DNA of 64,000 bases, taken from Nitrospira sp. (GTDB lineage Bacteria > Nitrospirota > Nitrospiria > Nitrospirales > Nitrospiraceae). Below the pieces are notes generated by a model. That model searched no databases, was not told the DNA's origin, and saw only the letters and a list, made by a program, of their open reading frames with translations. This document shows, piece after piece, positions 57,844-64,000 of this stretch. A program made the position numbers and the translations under genes. The DNA lies in the NCBI GenBank assembly GCA_022842445.1, contig JALHPO010000005.1:124001-188000 (forward strand), given 5' to 3'. The stretch's first letter is position 1. Each line of letters starts with the position of its first letter.

Positions 57844-58548
57844 ATGAAGACAGTAGGCATCTTAGGAACGGGGCGGATGGGCGTGCGATTAGCGGAAGCA
57901 TTCGCGAAGGCTGGCACACGTGTCCTGCTCGGTTCGCGCGATCCGCAGCGAGCCGAGCGGATTGTCGAGGGGTTGAATATCCCCGGCATCACACCGACCG
58001 GCTACCAGCAAGCGGCGCAGGCGGAATTTGTCTTACCTGCCATGTTTCTGCGGGACGGCATGATTGAGACGCTTCAGCCTTATCGCAAGCATCTGGCGGG
58101 AAAGATCGTCATCGATATTTCGAATCCCTTTAATGTCGACTATACGGATTTCATTCTCCCCTGGGATACCAGCGGGGCAGAGGAACTGCAGCGGCATTTC
58201 CCGGAGTGGAGAATCGTCGGCGCCTTCAAGAACGTCTGGTGGGAAGTCTTCGATGCCCCGACATTCGACGGGACCGTGACCGACGTTTTCGTTGTCGGAG
58301 ATGACACCGCTGCCAAACGGGACTTTCTCAAGATTGTCCAGCCGATGCCGTTCCGTTTTGTGGATGCAGGCCGACTGGCCAACGCACGTGTGATCGAGCG
58401 GATGACCCTTCTGAGTGGGGAACTTGGCCAACGCTACGGCTACTTTCCACGCATGAACTATCGGTTTATCGGTGAGCCCTGGACTCCAGGTAGCGCTGAC
58501 CGCTACGCACACCTTATTGCTCCTGCTGTGGAAGGAGGAGTGCGATGA
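57844..58548 (+). CDS. NADPH-dependent F420-reductase-like protein
   Basis: This 234-aa protein has an N-terminal Rossmann motif GILGTGRMGVRLAEAFAKAG and a core DISNPFNVDYTDFILPWDTSGAEELQ like the coenzyme F420:NADP oxidoreductase family. Whether it uses F420 or a flavin is not settled by sequence. GAGGAGG lies before the ATG. Its stop overlaps the RidA-like gene by ATGA. With a luciferase-like monooxygenase downstream, a reductase supplying reduced cofactor is a reasonable role. Confidence 0.85.
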   Translation: MKTVGILGTGRMGVRLAEAFAKAGTRVLLGSRDPQRAERIVEGLNIPGITPTGYQQAAQAEFVLPAMFLRDGMIETLQPYRKHLAGKIVIDISNPFNVDYTDFILPWDTSGAEELQRHFPEWRIVGAFKNVWWEVFDAPTFDGTVTDVFVVGDDTAAKRDFLKIVQPMPFRFVDAGRLANARVIERMTLLSGELGQRYGYFPRMNYRFIGEPWTPGSADRYAHLIAPAVEGGVR

Positions 58549-59003
58549 CCGTGATGCGACGGTTGCAGGAACTGCAGCTGGTCTTGCCCGAACCGCCCAA
58601 ACCGCTTGGGACATACGTCCCGGCGGTGGTGGCTGGCGGCATGATGTTTCTCAGCGGCATGCTGCCGGTAAAGGACGGGCGTCCAGCCTGGACTGGGCAG
58701 GTTGGGACAGATCTGTCGCTCGATGCAGGCCGCCAAGCCGCTAGGCTGGCGGCCTGCAATGGCTTGGCTGTCGCGCAAGCCGAGCTCGGTTCGCTGGATC
58801 GCATCAAGAGAGTGGTGCGTTTGACAGTCCATGTTGCAGGGGCACCGGACTTCAGCGATCACGCGACCGTCGCCGATGGAGCATCCACGCTGCTTGCGTC
58901 AGTGTTCAATGAATCGGGCGGTCACACACGGTTGGCGGTCGGCGCTTCATCGCTGCCTGCGAGGATGCCGGTCGAGTTGGAGATCATATTCGAACTTTAT
59001 TGA
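58545..59003 (+). CDS. RidA/YjgF-like protein
   Basis: This 152-aa protein belongs to the YjgF/RidA superfamily, which includes enamine/imine deaminases and RutC. The core RQAARLAACNGLAVAQAELGSLDRIKRVVRLTVHVAG and the end SSLPARMPVELEIIFELY, with the conserved Arg, fit the fold. In the Rut pathway RutC acts on a monooxygenase product, which may be its role here. The start overlaps the reductase stop by four bases. Confidence 0.87.
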   Translation: MTVMRRLQELQLVLPEPPKPLGTYVPAVVAGGMMFLSGMLPVKDGRPAWTGQVGTDLSLDAGRQAARLAACNGLAVAQAELGSLDRIKRVVRLTVHVAGAPDFSDHATVADGASTLLASVFNESGGHTRLAVGASSLPARMPVELEIIFELY

Positions 59004-59028
59004 ACGAGCCTCATCGAAGGAGGGCAAG

Positions 59029-60042
59029 ATGGATCGATCGATGCATCCTGGATTTCGAACCATGTTTGCCGAAGGGCGTCTGACTCTCGGCCTCTTTGCA
59101 CCTATCGAAGCCTATCAGGGCAGCATCCCCACGATGCGCAACCACCTCTTGCTGTCACGACGGGCAGAGCAACTGGGACTCTCGGCACTCTGGATTCGAG
59201 ACATACCGCTGTACGACCCATCATTTGGCGACGTCGGGCAGATCTACGATCCCTGGGTGTACCTCGGACATCTTGCGAGGCACACGCGCCGCATCGCTCT
59301 GGCAACCGGCAGCATTGTGCTGCCGTTGCGGCATCCGTTGCATGTCGCCAAAGCAGCCGCCTCGGTTGATCAATTGTCAGGCGGCCGATTTGTGTTGGGA
59401 GTCGCATCTGGCGACCGGCCGGTAGAATTCCCCGTGTTTGGACTCGATGCAGAAACGCGAGGCGAACGGTTTCGCGATTCATTCGAGGTGCTGCGTCAGG
59501 TTCTCGAAACACGATTCCCCGAAATTGAAGGTCCCCTTGGTTCGTTGCATGATGTGGACCTTCTGCCTAAACCGGTGTTAGGCACCTTACCCCTGCTTGT
59601 CACGGGCAGCAGCCGCCAGCCGATGGAATGGATCGCTGCCCAGAGTGACGGCTGGATTACCTATCCGCGCCCCCTCGCGGCTCAGACCACTGTGGTCGCA
59701 ATGTGGAAACGGTTGGCCGAAAAAGCAGCACCGGGTCGGTTCAAACCATTTGTGCAATCGCTTTATATAGAATTGACCGACGATCCCCATGCTGGACCTA
59801 TACCGATCCATCTCGGCTTTCGCTTGGGTCGCACCGTGCTCATTGAACTACTGAAACAGCTGGAGTCGTTCGGCGTCAACCACGTCATTCTCAATCTCAA
59901 ATACGGCACACGTCCGGCCGGTGAAGTGTTGGAAGAATTGGGGAGCGAAGTTGTGCCGCTCTTTCCAAGACAGGAGACAGCCTTGTCCGCGGAAGCGTCA
60001 ACGGGGACCAGAGTGTTCGGGAACCCAGCTTCAGTCGGTTAA
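59029..60042 (+). CDS. Luciferase-like flavin monooxygenase
   Basis: This 337-aa protein is of the bacterial-luciferase-like (LLM) class, a TIM-barrel enzyme using reduced FMN or F420. Evidence includes AEQLGLSALWIRDIPLYDP, HTRRIALATGSIVLP, VDQLSGGRFVLGVASGDRP and FGVNHVILNL. AAGGAGGG lies before the ATG at 59029. It closes the TetR-controlled operon; substrate and cofactor are unknown. RutA, the pyrimidine monooxygenase, belongs to the same class. Confidence 0.9.
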   Translation: MDRSMHPGFRTMFAEGRLTLGLFAPIEAYQGSIPTMRNHLLLSRRAEQLGLSALWIRDIPLYDPSFGDVGQIYDPWVYLGHLARHTRRIALATGSIVLPLRHPLHVAKAAASVDQLSGGRFVLGVASGDRPVEFPVFGLDAETRGERFRDSFEVLRQVLETRFPEIEGPLGSLHDVDLLPKPVLGTLPLLVTGSSRQPMEWIAAQSDGWITYPRPLAAQTTVVAMWKRLAEKAAPGRFKPFVQSLYIELTDDPHAGPIPIHLGFRLGRTVLIELLKQLESFGVNHVILNLKYGTRPAGEVLEELGSEVVPLFPRQETALSAEASTGTRVFGNPASVG

Positions 60043-60821
60043 GTGTATATCTACGGTGAGAGGGAAAGAGCCGATGCCAATCTACCCGATCATCGCGCAG
60101 GTCAATTCGACCAAAGATCTGATGCACAACCTGCGTCAGCCCGTCCTGCGCCTGCGCAAGCCAACAACCATCACCTTCACGCAAACTGGTTCATAGTGAT
60201 CGATGTGCCACGGCGGCAGACCGTCTGGCTGGTTACGCGACATTATTCCATCTCTTCCTCGGGTCTACCCTGCTGATGGTGTCAATCTGCTGTTCAACCC
60301 GGCCATCGACGACACAGGCTCAAACTTTCTGATTAACGCGATCAAACCACTCCCACTAGTCCGGAGTTTTCTTCAAATCGGCTTCCCAATCCCAATCTTC
60401 ATTGCCCTTCTTTGCCGGCTCTATGCATTACTCATCCCAACTACTCAATAACGCTATATCTTCGGATGTGGCGAGACCAGCGATACACCTTGGCAAGGTG
60501 CTATCTCGAGAGCGACTGACCTTTTTCCCAACATCTTGGATCTGCCGACTCGCCGATACTCGATCGCACCTCTCCAATGACACCGAACCGGTTCGCCCCC
60601 CATAGCGCAGTACCGCGCCCCCACAAAGGACAGAGCATTAGAGCTATGGAGCCCAAGAATTTGATAACATGATCCGGCGTACCCGTTCCAGCGCCCGGCT
60701 CATGTCGATGTCGTTTCGACGACGAGAAGGCGGGGACGAGACGGAGTGTTCGGCTACGCCGCATGCAATTGATGCTGTCACGGCCAAGGTCTCCCATGTC
60801 ACACACTTTGCGGTGTTGCCT
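60043..60821. other. Long stretch without a supported gene
   Basis: A 40-aa plus-strand ORF (60074-60196, MPIYPIIAQVNSTKDLMHNL...) has a GAGAGGGAAAGAG stretch before its ATG, but I cannot match it to a family. An 82-aa frame follows at 60203-60451, ending in a hydrophobic segment, and an upstream in-frame extension of the efflux adaptor begins near 60669. None is convincing. The stretch may hold degraded genes and the promoter of the efflux operon. Confidence 0.4.
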
Positions 60822-61949
60822 ATGAATCGTCAGAATCGGCTCGGATCGGTCTTGCTGGTCTTGTTCGTACTCCTGGTAGGCCTCGGTTTGGCCGCATGGA
60901 AATACGAATCCGTCCAAGGCGAGCAGGCAGCTTCGTCTCATCAGCCCGAGCCAATGGAGTCGGTGACCGTCGCCGTCGCACGGGCGATCGACCATCGCCA
61001 GACCACGACGTCAATCGGAACGGTGCTTGCGTTGCGTTCGATCACACTGAAGAACGAACTGGCCGGGACCGTCCGCGAAGTTCACTTGACGCCCGGGCGG
61101 ATCGTCGAAGCCGGGACACTATTGGTCGCCCTCGACGTGTCGGTCGAGGAAGCTGAACTCCAGGCTCAGGAAGCGCAGGTCGCGCTCGCCAAGACCGTCC
61201 TCAATCGCAGGCAGAGTCTCAACCAGGAGCTCGCCACCACTCAGGAAGAAGTCGATCGGGCACGCGCAGACCTGGATGTCGCGCAAGCCCAGATTGTCCG
61301 CACCAAAGCGCTCATCGCGAAAAAGACGATCCGTGCTCCATTCCGCGTGAGGATCGGCATCGCAGATGTCCATCCCGGCCAGTATCTGGACGAGGGCACG
61401 CTCCTGACGACACTGCAGGGCGTCGGCGACGCAGTCCATGTCGACTTCTCTGTCGCCCAACACATTGCGGCAGGCTTACACGTCGGCGAAGTCGTGGAGG
61501 TCTTTGCGTCAGGTGATTCTCCGGCGGTCCCGGCCAAGATCATCGCGCTCGATTCACGGGTCGACCCGACGACCAGGAATGCGATGGTCCGCGCCAGAAT
61601 CGAGGGGACCCGACATATCCCGGCACCCGGCGCATCGGTACGCGTGAGGGTTCCGGTCGGCTCATCTCAAACAGTCGTTGCCATCCCGGTCAGCGCCCTA
61701 CGTAAGGGACCGGGAGGAGACCAGGTGTTCGTCATTGCCACAGACAAAGACGGCCGGACGAGAGCCCAGAGCCGTCAGGTCCAAAGCGGCGCCATGTTCG
61801 GCGATGAGATTGTGATCCACACCGGACTGGCCGCCGGCGAACAGATCGCCGCGCTCGGCTCCTTTAAGCTTCGCGACGGAGTCCTCGTCGCCATTGCAGG
61901 CGCTGTAGAGCACTCGACACCAACGCCTCATCCAGCCGCCACACCCTAA
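60822..61949 (+). CDS. RND efflux adaptor (HlyD/membrane fusion protein)
   Basis: This 375-aa periplasmic adaptor has an N-terminal membrane anchor (LGSVLLVLFVLLVGLGLAAW), a biotinyl-lipoyl-like hairpin (LKNELAGTVREVHLTPGRIVEAGTLLVALD), a long alpha hairpin (LNRRQSLNQELATTQEEVDRARADLDVAQA) and a beta-barrel region (GVGDAVHVDFSVAQHI). I use the ATG at 60822, where the anchor starts, not upstream in-frame ATGs. The permease begins 4 bp after its stop. Substrates are unknown. Confidence 0.92.
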   Translation: MNRQNRLGSVLLVLFVLLVGLGLAAWKYESVQGEQAASSHQPEPMESVTVAVARAIDHRQTTTSIGTVLALRSITLKNELAGTVREVHLTPGRIVEAGTLLVALDVSVEEAELQAQEAQVALAKTVLNRRQSLNQELATTQEEVDRARADLDVAQAQIVRTKALIAKKTIRAPFRVRIGIADVHPGQYLDEGTLLTTLQGVGDAVHVDFSVAQHIAAGLHVGEVVEVFASGDSPAVPAKIIALDSRVDPTTRNAMVRARIEGTRHIPAPGASVRVRVPVGSSQTVVAIPVSALRKGPGGDQVFVIATDKDGRTRAQSRQVQSGAMFGDEIVIHTGLAAGEQIAALGSFKLRDGVLVAIAGAVEHSTPTPHPAATP

Positions 61950-61953
61950 ACCC

Positions 61954-64000
61954 ATGGCCATGCCACAGGACACAACCCGGACATCGTTCCCCGATGTCTT
62001 CATCAAACATCCGGTCCTGGCCATCGTCGTCAATCTCGTCATTCTGCTCGCGGGATGGCGGGCCATGACGGCACTGCCGGTACAGCAATATCCCACGATT
62101 GAAAACTCCATGGTGGTCATTACGACCATCTACTACGGAGGGAGCGCGGAAACGATTCGAGGCTTCATCAGTACCCCGATCGAACGGGTGGTCTCCGCCA
62201 TCAGCGGCGTCGATTACGTGGAGTCCACCAGCCGTTCCGGCGTCAGTACCGTCACCATCCACTTGAAGTTGAATCACAACAGTACGGCGGCCTTAGCGGA
62301 GGTCACAGCCCGGTTGCAACAGGTGAAGTCTGAACTTCCGTCGGAGGCCGAACCCTCCTCGATTGAAATCCAACGAGCCGATCGCCCCTACGCCTCGTTC
62401 TATCTCAGCTTCAGTTCTCAGGAACGGACGGTCCCGGCCGTCACAGACTGGCTCTTACGCACATTGCAGCCTCAACTCTCCACATTGCCCGGCGTCCAAC
62501 GGGTCACCTTCGAAGGTGACCGGCAGATCGCCATGCGCGTCTGGATCGATCCCGACCGCCTGGCCTCGTTCAATCTCTCACCCGGCGACGTCCAGGGTGC
62601 GCTTCGACGAAACAATTATTTAGCAGCGGTCGGACGCACGAAGGGCAATCTGGTTCAGGTCAACCTCCTGGCCAATACGGATCTTCGCTCGACCGGTGAG
62701 TTTGAGGAACTGATTGTGGCCGACCGGGGCGGCGCCATTGTGAGACTCAAAGACGTGGCGCGCATTGAGCGGGACGCCGAGGAAGCGAACATGATCGCCA
62801 AGTATGACGAAACGGAAGGCGTCTACCTCGGCATCTGGGCGGTGCCCGGCGTCAACGAAATCGACGTCGGACACCGGCTCCGTGATGAGATCGACCGGAT
62901 CCGGCCGACCCTGCCCAACGATATCGACATGAAACTCGTCTGGGACAGTACGATGTTCATCCGGAACGCGCTGACAGAAATTACCAAAACGTTGGCGGAA
63001 ACCATTCTGATCGTCGCACTGGTCGTGTTCCTGTTCATGGGATCGGTCCGCACCGCCCTCGTCCCGCTGGTCGCCATACCGGTGTCGTTAGTCGGCACCG
63101 CCCTCTTCATGGCCGCGTTCGGCTTCAGCCTCAACCTCCTGACATTGCTCGCCATCGTACTGTCGGTCGGCTTGGTCGTCGACGACGCCATCGTCGTCGT
63201 GGAGAACGTGGAACGGCATGTGCGTATGGGCCGATCCCGGATCGAGGCGGCCCAAGCCGCCGCCCGTGAGCTCCTTGGTCCGATCATCGCGATGACAATC
63301 ACACTCGCCGCCGTCTACGCTCCCATCGGTTTCCAAGGCGGGCTGACCGGTTCCTTATTCCTGGAATTCGCCATGACACTCGCCGTCTCCGTCGTCCTGT
63401 CAGGAATCGTGGCCATCACGCTGTCGCCGGTCATGAGCTCCCGATTCGTCCATCCCCGGGGCAAAGAAGGGCGCTTGACCACGTTCGTCAACCGACGGTT
63501 CGAAGAAGCGCGAGGGATCTACGCCAGGCTGCTCGACGCTGCCCTCACCATGCGTTGGGGCATCGTGGCGGCCGCCTTCTTCATTGTGATCGCCTCCTGG
63601 CCGCTCTATCATTTCTCCCGTCAGGAGCTGGCCCCTGTGGAGGACCAAAACCACATCAGTCTTTTCTTCGAAGCGTCACCGGATTCCACAGTCCAGGCCA
63701 CCAATCGCCAACATTTCCAGATCGTTAAAGCGATCACGGCCATTCCTGAAACCGACTACACGTGGTCGCTCACCACCGCATGGGGCGGATTCGGTGGCGT
63801 GGTTGCGAAGGATTGGCATGATCGGGCGCGCTCTACCGAGGAGATGTACGACGACGTCTACGGCGCCGTGCTGCAAGTACCGGGGCTTCGGGTGTTCCCA
63901 CGACTGGATCCCCCCCTCCCCACACCGGGCCAATACGATGTGGAGCTGATCCTCCAGAGTGACGTGCCGGCTGAGCAGATGCTCGAAACTGTCTGGGCCG
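61954..64000 (+). CDS. RND efflux permease (partial, 3' end outside window)
   Basis: This inner-membrane proton-driven pump of the HAE1/AcrB class has 682 codons visible before the edge; full length is usually about 1030 aa. The first helix (PVLAIVVNLVILLAGWRAM) is followed by a porter region and by the helix motif VGLVVDDAIVVVENVERH, with the Asp pair typical of the proton relay. ATG 61954 follows the adaptor stop by 4 bp. A multidrug or metabolite exporter is likely. No outer-membrane channel gene is visible. Confidence 0.93.
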   Translation, partial: MAMPQDTTRTSFPDVFIKHPVLAIVVNLVILLAGWRAMTALPVQQYPTIENSMVVITTIYYGGSAETIRGFISTPIERVVSAISGVDYVESTSRSGVSTVTIHLKLNHNSTAALAEVTARLQQVKSELPSEAEPSSIEIQRADRPYASFYLSFSSQERTVPAVTDWLLRTLQPQLSTLPGVQRVTFEGDRQIAMRVWIDPDRLASFNLSPGDVQGALRRNNYLAAVGRTKGNLVQVNLLANTDLRSTGEFEELIVADRGGAIVRLKDVARIERDAEEANMIAKYDETEGVYLGIWAVPGVNEIDVGHRLRDEIDRIRPTLPNDIDMKLVWDSTMFIRNALTEITKTLAETILIVALVVFLFMGSVRTALVPLVAIPVSLVGTALFMAAFGFSLNLLTLLAIVLSVGLVVDDAIVVVENVERHVRMGRSRIEAAQAAARELLGPIIAMTITLAAVYAPIGFQGGLTGSLFLEFAMTLAVSVVLSGIVAITLSPVMSSRFVHPRGKEGRLTTFVNRRFEEARGIYARLLDAALTMRWGIVAAAFFIVIASWPLYHFSRQELAPVEDQNHISLFFEASPDSTVQATNRQHFQIVKAITAIPETDYTWSLTTAWGGFGGVVAKDWHDRARSTEEMYDDVYGAVLQVPGLRVFPRLDPPLPTPGQYDVELILQSDVPAEQMLETVWA

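Noticed and set aside
60669..60821. Upstream extension of the RND adaptor
   Set aside because: The added residues are polar and precede a clear membrane anchor at 60822, so they are unlikely to be translated.

Overview
The window looks like a chromosomal stretch from a Nitrospira-like bacterium (phylum Nitrospirota). This is an inference from overall character: GC content near 58-60 %, a squalene-hopene cyclase, a CcdA/TlpA cytochrome-c maturation pair, a DUF3365 haem protein, very many sensor kinases, and short palindromic repeats between genes. No rRNA, tRNA, CRISPR array, insertion sequence or prophage was seen.

Layout. 1-17 kb is mainly housekeeping: a squalene-hopene cyclase cut by the left edge, smc, ispH, a PhoB/PhoR-type pair, fabH, a BamD-like lipoprotein, ccdA-tlpA, metK-ahcY with a strong bidirectional terminator, and a secreted protein of unknown function. 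17.6-18.2 kb holds a monothiol glutaredoxin next to a BolA protein. 18.5-23.1 kb is a tightly overlapping cassette: a receiver, a histidine kinase with a Rossmann-like N-terminus, a membrane sensor kinase, and a DUF3365 c-type haem protein that starts inside the preceding gene. 23-27 kb carries an AI-2E family membrane protein, a bactofilin and a class A penicillin-binding protein.

27.4-46.1 kb is a dense minus-strand signalling block: an RsbW/RsbU/STAS partner-switching set, receivers, a hybrid kinase with Hpt, PilZ proteins, a GGDEF-EAL protein whose GGDEF site is degenerate, a NarL-type regulator and three more large kinases. It contains broken genes: an excisionase-type HTH gene with two apparent single-base deletions, a truncated receiver and a C-terminal PilZ fragment. 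REC and PAS modules have been copied locally.

46.6-55.9 kb is mixed: a secreted Lon-like (S16) protein with a conserved Ser-Lys dyad, an ABC-F ATPase, a sodium:solute symporter, an unusual charged-repeat secreted protein, two paralogous PilZ-like proteins, an FAD monooxygenase, and an intact tag gene with a fragment of a second copy nearby.

55.9-60 kb is a TetR-controlled oxidoreductase cluster: NmrA-type protein, TetR, F420-reductase-like protein, RidA-like protein and luciferase-like monooxygenase. It has two nearly identical 18-bp operators and resembles the Rut pathway in composition. 60.8-64 kb holds an RND efflux adaptor and a permease that runs off the right edge.
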